Positions 52,838 through 63,400 of a stretch of DNA of 64,000 bases are shown here, one piece after another (the first letter of the stretch is position 1; each line of letters starts with the position of its first letter). Location of the stretch: contig CAMTKF010000006.1 in the NCBI GenBank assembly GCA_947072905.1, positions 1 through 64,000 on the forward strand, written 5' to 3'. The position numbers and the translations under genes are program-made. The notes beneath the pieces were generated by a model. It was not told the origin of the DNA, did not search any database, and saw only the letters and a program-made list of their open reading frames with translations. The DNA is from an uncultured Bacteroidales bacterium. Lineage in GTDB: Bacteria > Bacteroidota > Bacteroidia > Bacteroidales > Muribaculaceae.

Positions 52838-53503
52838 CTACCACTCATAGCCCACGGTTACACCTATATTGTTTAGCGTAAGCGAGTTTGAGTTCCAATA
52901 GTAATTGTTGTTGGATGTAAGCAGCTGGTAGGTGACACCTATGTTGAATGCGTGGCGTGTATCATTTGACGATACGGGTATGCGCAATCCTATCGTAGGA
53001 CGCATGAAAAACTGAGTGCTGTTGCTCATGCAGCCGTCGGCCATGCGCAGATACTTGCTGCCTATGAGCCATGCCGCGCCCAGTTTGAGGTCTATGAAGA
53101 ACGATGTGGAGTTGCGGTCGCCTATATTGAAGCGGAAATCTGAGAATACGGGCACCATGGCCTTGGTCTTCGACGAGCCGTGATACATATAGTCATAGCC
53201 GGGCTGAGCCTGCCAACCTTCGGGTTGATTGGCCATTACCACATCCACACCCAGGCCTACGCCCATAAAGAACCACGATGAATACTGGAAGCCCTGGGTG
53301 GTGGAGATGCCTATGTCGTTGGCTCGGTCGTGCCCGAGGCCGGCAAGTCCCGAAAATTCCACAAATCCCTTATAATTGAGCGACCCCGACAGAGCCGGAC
53401 TAATCAGCGATGTCAGCTGATTGGCTATTTGATAATACTGTGCCGATGCCTTGAACGGCAACAATGCAAAAAGCAACAACGAAAGAAAATAGAAACGTTT
53501 CAT
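52838..53503 (-). CDS. Outer-membrane beta-barrel protein, function unknown
   Basis: A protein of about 221 residues with a signal peptide (RFYFLSLLLFALLPFKASA) and eight or so amphipathic strands such as WFFMGVGLGVDVVMA, TSFFIDLKLGAAWLIG and FMRPTIGLRIPV. It ends with an aromatic residue (GVTVGYEW), as outer-membrane barrels do. It resembles PorT-like or OmpW-like small barrels; the specific family is not recognised. Its stop directly abuts the end of the convergent remnant. The start at 53503 fits the signal peptide. Confidence 0.7.
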   Translation of the reverse strand: MKRFYFLSLLLFALLPFKASAQYYQIANQLTSLISPALSGSLNYKGFVEFSGLAGLGHDRANDIGISTTQGFQYSSWFFMGVGLGVDVVMANQPEGWQAQPGYDYMYHGSSKTKAMVPVFSDFRFNIGDRNSTSFFIDLKLGAAWLIGSKYLRMADGCMSNSTQFFMRPTIGLRIPVSSNDTRHAFNIGVTYQLLTSNNNYYWNSNSLTLNNIGVTVGYEW

Positions 53504-53622
53504 ATAAAATTCAAAATTAAGAGCTTGTTTAATAGTTTGTGTCTGTTTACTTAACACCTCAATATTCCCAAAGGTTTTATCTTAATATTAGTTAAACAAT
53601 ATCCCATTTGACAGGAATTGAT

Positions 53623-53630
53623 TAACTTTG
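53623..53630 (+). promoter_or_regulatory. -7 element of the DUF2723 gene
   Basis: TAACTTTG lies 30 bp before the start codon at 53660. A TTTG 12 bp upstream is too close to serve as -33. Confidence 0.45.
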
Positions 53631-53659
53631 CACGAATTATCGCGATTACACACTTCTTC

Positions 53660-56600
53660 ATGAAAAAGTATAATTTATTAAACAACCTGTTGGGTTGGGC
53701 TTGCTTTTTGGTGGCCGCAGTCACCTATCTGCTCACAATTGAGCCTACAGCAAGCTTCTGGGATTGTCCTGAATTCATCTCTCAAGGTGCGAAACTCGAA
53801 GTAGGACACCCGCCGGGCAACCCTATCTTCATGCTCGCAGCCCGTTTCTTCGTAACTATTTTCGGTAATAACATCGCCAACGCGGCTGTGGCTGTCAACT
53901 CCATGTCGGCCCTGCTCAGCGCTGCCACCATTTTGCTGCTCTTCTGGTCTATAACCCACCTTAGCCGCCGCCTTATTGTGGCCGACGACGCCACTGAGAT
54001 CAAGCCCTGGAAGATGGCCCTGATTTTCGGTGCCGGTATATGCGGCGCTCTCGCCTACACCTGGAGCGACACATTCTGGTTCTCGGCTGTAGAAGGCGAG
54101 GTTTACGCATTCTCTTCGTTCTGTACCGCCCTGGTTTTCTGGCTGATACTCAAATGGGAAAACCGTGCCGACGAGCCCCACAGCGACCGCTATCTCATCC
54201 TCATCGCCTACATCATAGGCGTGTCTATTGCAGTGCATCTGCTCAACCTGCTCTGTATTCCCGCTATCGTACTCGTATTCTATTATAAGAAATACAAGAA
54301 CATCTCGGCCAAGGGCTCTATAATAGCGCTGCTTGTGTCCTTTGTCATCGTGGGTCTCATTCTCTACGGCCTTGTACCGGGATTTGTAAAGGTGGCACAG
54401 TGGTTTGAACTGCTCTTTGTCAACGACTTCGGTGCATCATACAACACCGGCGTGCTCTTCTACGCCGTGATGCTCGTAGGCGTGTTCATCTGGGCCATCA
54501 GCGCCCTGCAGCGTCAGAAGAGCGCCATGTCAATCAAGATTTCATCTTTCCTGGCCATAGTGCTTTCGGGCATGCCCTTCATTGGCAACTGGGTTGTGGG
54601 CCTGGTGCTCATCCTTGCCCTTGCCGGCTACATATTCATCGGATGCCGCAAGGTACCTGTACGCATCTTCAACATAGTGGTTCTTAGCGTGTTCCTCATC
54701 TTCGTGGGCTACTCATCATACGCGCTGCTGCTCATACGCTCGCACGCCAACACACCCATGAACCAGAATGCCCCCGACAACGTATTTGCCCTCAGCTCAT
54801 ACCTCAACCGCGAGCAGTACGGCGACCGTCCCCTCTTCCGCGGCGCTGTCTTTGCCGAAGAGCTTGCCACATTTGAATACCCCGAAGGCTCAGGCACTTA
54901 CTATGTGCGCGTAGACGATTACGGACGTCCCGCCACACAGCTCCTCGACGGCGTGCTGCGCGACGAGAACGGCGCTCCATACAACGACCCCACCCCGTCG
55001 TACACCAAGGTAGTGAAAACCAATCCCGCCCAGTCAGACAAATATGTGGAGTCTACTCCCAAGCCCAATTATAAGGAACTGCCCGACCTGCAGATGCTCT
55101 TCCCCCGCGTCTACAGTCCCGACCCCACACATGTAGAGGGTTACAAAGGTTGGTCGCAATACTCCAACGACGATATCGACAACATTCCCGAGGAAGTGCG
55201 CATGCGTTGGGCTCAGGACGGCTACGCCCCGCTCTACGAGGTGGCCCCCTACATGCACTCGCAGGCCAAGGTTGTTACAGCTCAGAGCCATAACGGCGAT
55301 GAAGTCAGCTACACCTCGGCATGGAAGCCCGGTTTCGGCACAAACCTGCGCTACTTCTACAACTACCAGTTCTCGCACATGTACTGGCGCTACTTCATGT
55401 GGAACTTCGCCGGTCGTCAGAACGATAAAGCCGGCAACGGCGAGCCTCATCTCGGCAACTGGATCAGCGGTATTCCCGTAATAGACAATGCCCGTCTCGG
55501 CGATCAGAGCCTGCTGCCCGACGAATTCGGCAAGGGCAACAAGGGCCATAACGTATTCTACATGCTGCCCCTGCTCCTCGGCATCATAGGCCTGCTCTGG
55601 CAGGCGCTTTATGTCAAGAAAGACGCTCCGCAGCGTGGCATAGAGCAATTCTGGGTAATCTGCTTCCTGTTCTTCATGACCGGTATTGCCATCGTGCTCT
55701 ACCTCAACCAGACTCCCGGACAGCCGCGTGAACGCGACTATGCTTTTGCCGGCTCATTCTACGCATTCGCCATCTGGATAGGCATGGGCGTGCCCGCCAT
55801 CGGCATGATGCTCCGCTCGCTCTTCACCAAGAAGAAAGCCAAGGACGAAGCTCCCGCCGAACCTTCGCGCGCATGCACCATCGCCGCCTGCGCCGTAGCT
55901 GTGGCCATAGGCTTTGCAGTACCCCTGCAGATGGTGTCGCAGACCTGGGACGACCACGACCGCAGCGGCCGATACACCGCCCGCGACTACGGTATGAACT
56001 ACCTCGCATCGGTTGACGAAAACGGTATAATATTCTGCAACGGCGACAACGACACATTCCCCCTGTGGTACGCTCAGGAAGTGGAAGGCTACCGCACCGA
56101 CGTGCGCGTGGTTAACCTCTCTTACCTCACCACCGACTGGTATGCCAACCAGCAGCGCATACCCAGCTACAACGGCAAGCCCGTACCCATGTACGCCACT
56201 CCGCAAGACTATGGCTACGACAAGCTCGCCTGGAGCTTCATCATGCCCCGCACCGACTCGCTCGTGACTGCAGAAACCGCCCTGCGCGAACTCTACGGCA
56301 GTCAGCAGCACTATAAGTACAACCTGCTCACAAGCCCCCGCATCTTCTTCCCCGTAGATGCTCAGAAGGCTTTTGAACGCTACGGTCTCGACACCGCAAA
56401 TGTCACCCACCGCCGCTACCTCCTGCCCTACCTGTCTGACATCACCACCGACCTGTCGCAGCTGGGCAAGCAGGGACTGAGCCTTGGCAACGTACTCTCG
56501 CTCGACATCCTCGCCAACAGCGTTGACGGCGGCTTCGAACGCCCGGTTTACTTTGCCTCTACCGTTCCCTCTACATACTACCTCGGCCTTACTCCCTTCA

Positions 56601-57499
56601 TGGGCTCTACCGGCGTGGCTCAGGAAGTCACTCCCTTTGCCGCTCCCTCAGTATCGCCCACTGTTGAGAAGGCTTACAAGAATATAATGAGCGAATTCCG
56701 CTGGGGCGGACTCGACGTTGAGCATCCCGAGAAGCTTTACCTCGACGAGACCGTAGTACGTATGGTTTCGACCATGCGCTCCAGCATCTATGGTGTGGCT
56801 CACGACCTTATCCTCAGCGGCGACGCACCCGCATCGCAGTGGGCTGTGGAATACGCCCGCAAGCAGGGCACCAAGGTACCTGCCACCCGTGCCGACATGG
56901 GCCGCAACCTGCTTGAACTTATCGAAGCCAAGACTCCCGTAGCCGCCACTCCCCTCGATGGCATGCTCGGCGTCTACATGGCCGAGGCCTACTACGACCT
57001 CTACCTGCAGAGCCACGACGAGGCCGACCTCAAGGCCGCCGAGGCCATACTTGCCCGCGAGACTCCCCGCTACGCGCAGCTCATGCGCTATGCCCAGAGC
57101 CTGTCGCCCTCGCAGGTATCAATGCTCGGCGCTTCAGAACTCAACGGCCTGCAATACTTCGGCGCGGCCATCGCACTGCAAAACCGCATCGACATACTGC
57201 GCGCTCTCGAAAAAGACCCCGTGGCCAATGCCGAGATAATAGAAGAATGGGCTCCGCGCGGCACATTCGACGCCACCCTGCGCTCCGTTCCCGTTCTCTA
57301 CATTTCGGGCATGGATTCGGCCGGAGTCGCCGAGATGTCGCAGGGCTACACCGGTGCCACAAAGCTCATGATGGACTACGCACAGCTCGCCATCAAGGCC
57401 CACAAGGCTGCCGGCGTCGACCAGATGGCTCTGTCGCAGAAATGGATGAACGACTATGGCATCTCGCCGCAGTCATGGAACCAGCTCCTGCGATTCTAA
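53660..57499 (+). CDS. DUF2723 (TMEM260-like) membrane glycosyltransferase-type protein
   Basis: A protein of 1279 residues with about 12 membrane segments in the first 370 residues and more near 640-750, and a large soluble part after about 770. The motif EPTASFWDCPEFI near residue 28 is the DUF2723 loop with the acidic residues expected of GT-C glycosyltransferases, and FCNGDNDTFPLWYAQEVEGYR is the conserved segment of the periplasmic part. The relative TMEM260 is a protein O-mannosyltransferase, so a role in protein O-glycosylation, known in Bacteroidetes, is plausible but inferred. The start at 53660 places MKKYNLL before the first membrane helix. A strong terminator follows. Confidence 0.88.
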   Translation: MKKYNLLNNLLGWACFLVAAVTYLLTIEPTASFWDCPEFISQGAKLEVGHPPGNPIFMLAARFFVTIFGNNIANAAVAVNSMSALLSAATILLLFWSITHLSRRLIVADDATEIKPWKMALIFGAGICGALAYTWSDTFWFSAVEGEVYAFSSFCTALVFWLILKWENRADEPHSDRYLILIAYIIGVSIAVHLLNLLCIPAIVLVFYYKKYKNISAKGSIIALLVSFVIVGLILYGLVPGFVKVAQWFELLFVNDFGASYNTGVLFYAVMLVGVFIWAISALQRQKSAMSIKISSFLAIVLSGMPFIGNWVVGLVLILALAGYIFIGCRKVPVRIFNIVVLSVFLIFVGYSSYALLLIRSHANTPMNQNAPDNVFALSSYLNREQYGDRPLFRGAVFAEELATFEYPEGSGTYYVRVDDYGRPATQLLDGVLRDENGAPYNDPTPSYTKVVKTNPAQSDKYVESTPKPNYKELPDLQMLFPRVYSPDPTHVEGYKGWSQYSNDDIDNIPEEVRMRWAQDGYAPLYEVAPYMHSQAKVVTAQSHNGDEVSYTSAWKPGFGTNLRYFYNYQFSHMYWRYFMWNFAGRQNDKAGNGEPHLGNWISGIPVIDNARLGDQSLLPDEFGKGNKGHNVFYMLPLLLGIIGLLWQALYVKKDAPQRGIEQFWVICFLFFMTGIAIVLYLNQTPGQPRERDYAFAGSFYAFAIWIGMGVPAIGMMLRSLFTKKKAKDEAPAEPSRACTIAACAVAVAIGFAVPLQMVSQTWDDHDRSGRYTARDYGMNYLASVDENGIIFCNGDNDTFPLWYAQEVEGYRTDVRVVNLSYLTTDWYANQQRIPSYNGKPVPMYATPQDYGYDKLAWSFIMPRTDSLVTAETALRELYGSQQHYKYNLLTSPRIFFPVDAQKAFERYGLDTANVTHRRYLLPYLSDITTDLSQLGKQGLSLGNVLSLDILANSVDGGFERPVYFASTVPSTYYLGLTPFMGSTGVAQEVTPFAAPSVSPTVEKAYKNIMSEFRWGGLDVEHPEKLYLDETVVRMVSTMRSSIYGVAHDLILSGDAPASQWAVEYARKQGTKVPATRADMGRNLLELIEAKTPVAATPLDGMLGVYMAEAYYDLYLQSHDEADLKAAEAILARETPRYAQLMRYAQSLSPSQVSMLGASELNGLQYFGAAIALQNRIDILRALEKDPVANAEIIEEWAPRGTFDATLRSVPVLYISGMDSAGVAEMSQGYTGATKLMMDYAQLAIKAHKAAGVDQMALSQKWMNDYGISPQSWNQLLRF

Positions 57500-57514
57500 A
57501 AGTGTAATTGATAA

Positions 57515-57546
57515 AAAGGTGAGGGAGCAATCCCTCACCTTTATCT
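57515..57546 (+). terminator. Terminator of the DUF2723 gene
   Basis: A perfect 12-bp stem AAAGGTGAGGGA / TCCCTCACCTTT (57515-57526 and 57531-57542) with a GCAA loop, followed by ATCTTTT. Confidence 0.9.
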
Positions 57547-57580
57547 TTTGAATTTCATTGAATTCAAGTCATATATTGAA

Positions 57581-58201
57581 ATGCTGATAGAACGTCCCCC
57601 ATTGCTCTACCGCCTGCTGTTTCCCGAGGCCTTGTGGCGTATAAAGAAACGTCGCAAGAAGGTGGTGTATCTTACTTTTGACGACGGCCCCATACCCGAA
57701 CAGACACCCTGGGTGCTCGATATCCTCGACCGCTACGGCATCAAGGCCACATTCTTCATGGTAGGCCAGAACGTAGAGCGCCACCCCGAGCTGCTCGAGG
57801 AAGTACGCCGACGCGGCCACAGCGTCGGCAACCACACCATGCGCCACCTGCAGGGCATGAAAGTGATTACCCGCCGCTACCTGCGCGACGTGGCCGAGGC
57901 CGACGCGCTCATCGACTCTCCCCTGTTCCGTCCGCCCCACGGCATCATGCGCTGGGCACAGAGCCGCGCCCTGCGCTCCAAGTACAACATAGTGATGTAC
58001 GACCTCGTCACACGCGACTACTCGGCAAAACTCTCCCCCGACCAAGTGCTCAACAACGTCAAGCGCTTTGCCCGCAACGGCTCTATCATCGTATTCCACG
58101 ACTCGCTCAAAGCAGCCCGCAACATGCGTCCGGTGCTGCCTCAGGCCATCGAATGGCTCCTTGCACAGGGTTATGAGTTCGAACCTATGCCTATGGAATA
58201 A
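57581..58201 (+). CDS. Polysaccharide deacetylase (NodB-like, CE4)
   Basis: A protein of 206 residues with the NodB homology domain: VVYLTFDDGPIPE (catalytic Asp pair), VGNHTMRHLQ (metal-binding His pair), FRPPHGIMRW and a C-terminal IIVFHDS. It removes N-acetyl groups from amino sugars or acts on a related cell-wall sugar. There is no signal peptide, so it may be cytoplasmic or membrane-attached. The ATG at 57581 is preferred over TTG at 57548. It overlaps the queG gene by 29 bp. Confidence 0.92.
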   Translation: MLIERPPLLYRLLFPEALWRIKKRRKKVVYLTFDDGPIPEQTPWVLDILDRYGIKATFFMVGQNVERHPELLEEVRRRGHSVGNHTMRHLQGMKVITRRYLRDVAEADALIDSPLFRPPHGIMRWAQSRALRSKYNIVMYDLVTRDYSAKLSPDQVLNNVKRFARNGSIIVFHDSLKAARNMRPVLPQAIEWLLAQGYEFEPMPME

Positions 58202-59093
58202 GGGCGCCATACGCGCCGAGGCTCTCCGTCTGGGTGCCGTGGCTTTCGGATGCTCCGAAGCACTCCCCGTCGACAGCCGTTTCAGCCGGTTTTACGACGA
58301 TTGGATTGCCGCAGGCAACCACGGCTCGCTCCACTACATGCTGCGCTACGGCGATGTGCGCCACGACCCGCGCCTGCTGCTCCCCGGCGCACGCACCGTC
58401 ATCAGCCTTGCCTTCCCCTACCGCCCGTCGGGCGGCTACCACCACCCCTTCATTGCCGATTATGCCCTGGGCACCGACTATCATATAGTGCTCAGGCAAA
58501 GGCTGATAGCCCTCGCCCGCTTTATTTTCGACAATTACGGCGCACTGTCGCGCCCATGCGTCGACACCGCCCCTCTGCCCGAGCGTTACTGGGCCTGCCG
58601 GTCGGGCCTTGGTTGGATAGGCCTTAACGGTCAGCTCATAGTGCCGGGTGTAGGCTCGGGAGTCTTCCTTGGCGAACTCGTCACTACCCTGCAACTCGCG
58701 CCCGACAGCCCTTTGGAGGGCGACTGCGGCCGGTGCGGCGCATGCCTGCGGGCCTGTCCCGGCCACAGCCTGCGCGGCGACTCATCGCTCGACGCCCGCC
58801 GCTGCCTGTCGTGCCTTACCATAGAACACCGCGGCCCGCTGCCGCCCCACATCGACCTGCAGGGCCACTACTACGGCTGCGACGAGTGCCAGCGCGCATG
58901 CCCGCACAACAGCGGCGAACCGCCCGCCCCTCTGCCCGAATTCCACCCCGACCCGCGGCTGCTGCACTTCGACACGGCATGCGCCGCCGCCATTACATCA
59001 TCGCAGTGGCGCCGCCTCACGGCACGCAGCGCCATGAACCGCATCAGCGCGGCGCAACTCAAAAGGAACATCGGACACCAAAAAGATAGTTAA
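58173..59093 (+). CDS. queG: Epoxyqueuosine reductase
   Basis: A 306-residue cobalamin- and iron-sulfur-dependent enzyme for the last step of queuosine tRNA modification. It has AIRAEALRLGAVAFG at the start, the HGSLHYMLRYGDVRHDPRLLLPGARTVI region, the SGLGWIGLNGQLI segment, and two 4Fe-4S clusters in CGRCGACLRACP and CDECQRACP, with C-L-S-C between. The longer open frame from 58068 is rejected because it runs inside the deacetylase gene. The chosen start overlaps the deacetylase stop. The C-terminal HEAT-like region of longer QueG proteins is absent. Confidence 0.95.
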   Translation: MSSNLCLWNKGAIRAEALRLGAVAFGCSEALPVDSRFSRFYDDWIAAGNHGSLHYMLRYGDVRHDPRLLLPGARTVISLAFPYRPSGGYHHPFIADYALGTDYHIVLRQRLIALARFIFDNYGALSRPCVDTAPLPERYWACRSGLGWIGLNGQLIVPGVGSGVFLGELVTTLQLAPDSPLEGDCGRCGACLRACPGHSLRGDSSLDARRCLSCLTIEHRGPLPPHIDLQGHYYGCDECQRACPHNSGEPPAPLPEFHPDPRLLHFDTACAAAITSSQWRRLTARSAMNRISAAQLKRNIGHQKDS

Positions 59094-59129
59094 CAACCCT
59101 TAAATATTGTAAATTTACAGCTTGTAATA

Positions 59130-59160
59130 TTGTACAAACGTTTAAAATTGACTAACTTTG
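59130..59160 (+). promoter_or_regulatory. Promoter of the fimbrillin-type gene pair
   Basis: TTG (59130-59132) and TAACTTTG (59153-59160) are 20 bp apart. The leader to the start at 59226 is about 60 nt. Confidence 0.6.
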
Positions 59161-59225
59161 TGGTTGCTAAATAAAAAAAGCTGTTTTTATCTGAAGATAA
59201 CCAATTCTCTCTTCCTCAAAAACAC

Positions 59226-60449
59226 ATGTTACTTACAATGTTTAAAACCAAATTCAATTTCGCATCAATTTCGCGGTGGCTTTCCTTATGTTTGACATCA
59301 CTCTTACTTTGTGCCTGTTCCGGTTATGACATGGAAGACGAAGTACCCGATGCCGGCAGCTCTAAAAAGCTCTCGCTGGGCTTCTACATCAATGTAGGAG
59401 AAGTGGACAACACCTCCACCAACATCTCTCGCGCCACCCCTGCCGACGGCGAATACGACCCCGGAGCCGGCTACGAGAATTTCATCGACCTCGAAGGCGG
59501 CGACTTCCGCATATACTTCTTCTCGGTTGACAACAAATTCATCTCCACATTCACCAACCCCGTCATCGAGCGCGTCGACATACAGAACTCGCCAAGCTCC
59601 AAGACCTACGTTGCCCGCACAAGCATCGAAGGCAAGGACATGATTGAGCAGATTAAGAATGGCCCCACCAAGATTGTGATGCTCGCCAACTGGCACGGCA
59701 AGTATCTCGACGAGGCCTCGCTCATTCCCGGCGAAACAACCATCGACCAGCTTGTTAACAACGCCATAATCGACTACGGCACCGAGCCGTGGGGAGCCGT
59801 GCTCGACTACGAACACCGCATTCCGCTATACGGCGTGATGCAGTTCCCCGGCGTTAACCTCGTGCCCGTGATGCTCAACCTCACCGGCGTCGACCTGCAT
59901 CTGCTTCGCGCCTTTGCCAAGGTTGAGGTGATACAGACCGAGGAATCTGCCGCCAATATAGAGTCAGTATCGCTCAAACGCCACAACACCAAGGCATACT
60001 GCGCTCCCCTGGGCGTCTACCACCAGAGCCAGTACATCAAGCACACATACGGCGGCGACTACACCGACAACCCCTCAATTCCCGCCGACGCCATAAGCGA
60101 CACCGAGCTAAACGTGCCGTTCTATACCGACGAAACCGGTCTTCGCCACTACGTGATATACGTTCCCGAATACAAGAATACCGGCGCAAACATGATGAGC
60201 GCCGACAAAACCCATCTGAATATCAAGCTGGAGAACGACGATCGTAATTACAAAGTCGAATTCAAATACTATCAGGTACCCCCGGCCCTCACCGGTGCCG
60301 TAAAAGTAGGCCAGTACTTCGACCTGATGCGCAACTTCTGGTACAAATTTGAGGTGACCAAGAAAATCTCCGATGTCGACATGGACATTCAGGTGGATGT
60401 ACTCCCCTACGGCATTGTTGATCTACGCCCAAGCTTCGGTCTCGATTGA
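59226..60449 (+). CDS. Fimbrillin-family lipoprotein (FimA/Mfa-like)
   Basis: A 407-residue lipoprotein with lipobox LLLCAC (Cys about 29-31), followed by a Bacteroidetes fimbrillin-type body: FRIYFFSVDNKFISTF, then LHLLRAFAKVEVI, then VGQYFDLMRNFWYKFEVTKKISDVDMDIQVDVLPYGIVDL, the usual RN..Y...V......V.V.PW-like ending. Such proteins form type V pili through lipoprotein export, proteolytic trimming and donor-strand exchange. It is first of two genes; the large DUF4906-type gene follows after 46 bp. A stalk or anchor role is undetermined. Confidence 0.8.
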   Translation: MLLTMFKTKFNFASISRWLSLCLTSLLLCACSGYDMEDEVPDAGSSKKLSLGFYINVGEVDNTSTNISRATPADGEYDPGAGYENFIDLEGGDFRIYFFSVDNKFISTFTNPVIERVDIQNSPSSKTYVARTSIEGKDMIEQIKNGPTKIVMLANWHGKYLDEASLIPGETTIDQLVNNAIIDYGTEPWGAVLDYEHRIPLYGVMQFPGVNLVPVMLNLTGVDLHLLRAFAKVEVIQTEESAANIESVSLKRHNTKAYCAPLGVYHQSQYIKHTYGGDYTDNPSIPADAISDTELNVPFYTDETGLRHYVIYVPEYKNTGANMMSADKTHLNIKLENDDRNYKVEFKYYQVPPALTGAVKVGQYFDLMRNFWYKFEVTKKISDVDMDIQVDVLPYGIVDLRPSFGLD

Positions 60450-60495
60450 TACAGCCCCCACCAAATCATAACTGAAAATTTACCAATCACACAAG

Positions 60496-63400
60496 ATGAA
60501 AGCTATCAGCAACAAAATATACATCGCGTTTATCATGCTTGCAGCCATGATACTGGCTACAGCTTGCGAAGACAAATTCGACTACAGGGGCGACGGTTAT
60601 ATTCCCGAAGGCCATACCGACATGTCGCTCACCGTGGGCTACTCGGCATTCACCCCCGCGCTCAAATCGCGCTCCCAGGGCGATGCCATCAAGAGCATCA
60701 ACAGCCTGTGGGTGCTGCTATTCGATACCGAAGGCGACCTTGTGGAGAAACATGAGATAACCAAGGACAAATTCTCCCTTGAGGAGAACGACCGCCCCGA
60801 CGGCTCTCCCTCTTCTGAGGTGCAGACCGGCCGCGCCAAGTTCAACCTCACCCTCCCCAACGGCAAATGGCGCATCTACGCCGTGGCCAACCACGACCTC
60901 AGTGGCTTTGAAGGCAACATGCAGCAACTGCAGAAAATCAAACTCACCTGGCAGGACGACGTTGCCCTGAACGCCCAGATGTTTGGTTTCTTCACCAATT
61001 CCGACGGCCAGAGCGCAGCCGACATGCCCGCTACCGACGTCGACGACTTCAATCCCGACGGCAGTGTCTCGGGCACATCGTTCACCGCTCCCGTGGTGGT
61101 GGTAGCCCCCGGCAAGCCCCTCCACGCATGGGTGCGCCGCGCCGCATCCAAGCTCACCGTGGCTTTCAACACCGACAAGCTCAAAGACAACGTACATATC
61201 TACATCAAGTCTATCGCCATCAAGGATATAGCCAAGGAGTGCTACCTCGGCTTCCAGAACTGCCCCGGCCGCGACACTCAGCGTCCCACCGAGGGCATCA
61301 GCGACGATCTCATCCCCACCGGCGAGGTTTTCTACCTCACCGACCAGGCCAACGAATCGCAGAAATGGGAGGACGGCGCTCAGTACTACACCGGTTGGTA
61401 TGAACTTCACAACGGTGCTCCCGTTGTAGGTATGCACACCGTCAGGAATCCCGGCGACAAAGAATATTTCTCAGACAAGACTGTTTCTCCCGAGGATATC
61501 GAACGCCTCATAGCCCGCGAGCACACCGAGAAAGTTGAAGCCCTCTATTTCTACGAGAACAACCAGGGTAAAGGTCAGGAAGGCACTGTTACCGACAAAC
61601 GTCAGGACGTAACCGGCAATAATGCCCAAATTTGCTTCCCCGAAGGTGTAGCCCCCGGCGGCTTGGGTTGGAAAGACGGCATGAAAGACGGCACCTGGGT
61701 TGAAGTGGAAGCTTACTATGAATGTAACGACTCAATCCGTCCCAGCCGCGGCCCAATCAAATACCGCTTCATGCTCGGTAAAGACCACATCACCGACTAC
61801 AACGCAGAGCGCAACTACCACTATCAGCTCACACTCACTTTCAACGGATATGCCAACGACGTCGACTTCCATATCGACTATAAGGAATCAGGCCGTCCCG
61901 GTCTTACCGTTGACCCTGTTGTGTACGTCAGCTACCTCTACAACCAGTCTCACGCCACCACCGTGCGCGCCGTACCCAAAGCCGGCTATAAGCTGCAATC
62001 GCTCACAGCCGTTATTGTAGATAACGAATGGCGACCTCATAAGGGTGACGGCGAAGTAGCCTATAACAAACAAACTTGGGAATGGCAGACAGGAGGCATA
62101 GGAACTGATGGCAAACCCGATGGTAAAAGCTGGACTCACTTTGTAGGCGACGGACCCGAAAACCGCAAACTCGACCCCGAATGCGCTCCTAACTGTCATT
62201 ATGGATGGCTTTCACTCCGAAAAGTCAACCAAGTGACATACGATATGGGTGGTTGGCACAGTGATGAAATTGCTAAAAAATTTCGTGACACGTACCTAAA
62301 TCCCAAAGCATCAGACTCAAATGGTCCCAAAGGTAAACGTTCTTACTCAATTCCCACTGCTTCAACAGATGGAAAATTCCAGTGTTTTGAAGATTCAAAG
62401 GATGGTAGCTACTATATATCTCTGAAAGAAGATGAACTAAAAGGAGAAACACTCAAAGAAAAGACTTACATTATAAATGTACCTCTTTACACCCGTGCAA
62501 AGACCCTTGACGCATGGGGTGTGTATTCCGGAGCCAATCCCTTCAACAACCACTATCGCTATGCACGTGTGAAGTACACTGCTGTATTTGTCAACGAATT
62601 CGATAGTAGCGATACCTACACAGACATAGCTTATTCTGATGTACTTCAGACCCGACGCATTGAGAATCCACGTGCGATCTACCGCAAGCACAACAGCACC
62701 GAGTCGTTTGACGTGGAAATGATGTACTCAACATTCTCTGTCGACGAAATCCCTACCGAGGGCAGCACCGTGTACGAAACTCTTTTATCACGCGGCCCTT
62801 GGTCAGCCACCATTGACGTAGATCCTCATGGTATTGTCCGACTCAAATCCGGATCTCAGGTAATAACCGGTGTAGGTGGTAAGATTACAGGACGTACAGG
62901 TACTCCGATTAAGTTTACCTATACCCCAAATGCTGTTATGCCCAACCGCCAGTCGGCCGGTGCAATCGTAACAGTACGCTACCACAACAACAGCTGTATC
63001 CACAAGATTATAATCCGTCAGGGTTATGGCCCCGTACAAATGGGCGATGCAGGTACAACCGGTGAAAAATGGTCTACATTCAATGTTTATGACCAGAATT
63101 CACTGTGCGTATCGCCCCTGTCTGTAGGCAGCTTGTTCCGCAGATATTCGGATATAAAATATCCTATTAAGGAATCAAATAACAAACGCGAGAATTTCGG
63201 AGTCGGTCAAGACCCCGGTAATACAGGATATTGGATTCATGGACAAGAAGATACTCCCTGGACAAGCATTCCTGCTTACTCGTATGGCGATGCAAACGGT
63301 TCGGCTTTCGGCACATTCGACCTTCTCAATCCCGGTATTGGCGTGACAACCAAGACCTCTTACCGTGCTCCTGATATGGAGAATTGCGTAAAACAGATTC

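Noticed and set aside
58068..58172. Upstream extension of queG
   Set aside because: The extension lies wholly within the deacetylase gene and its residues do not resemble QueG; the ATG at 58173 fits the family start.
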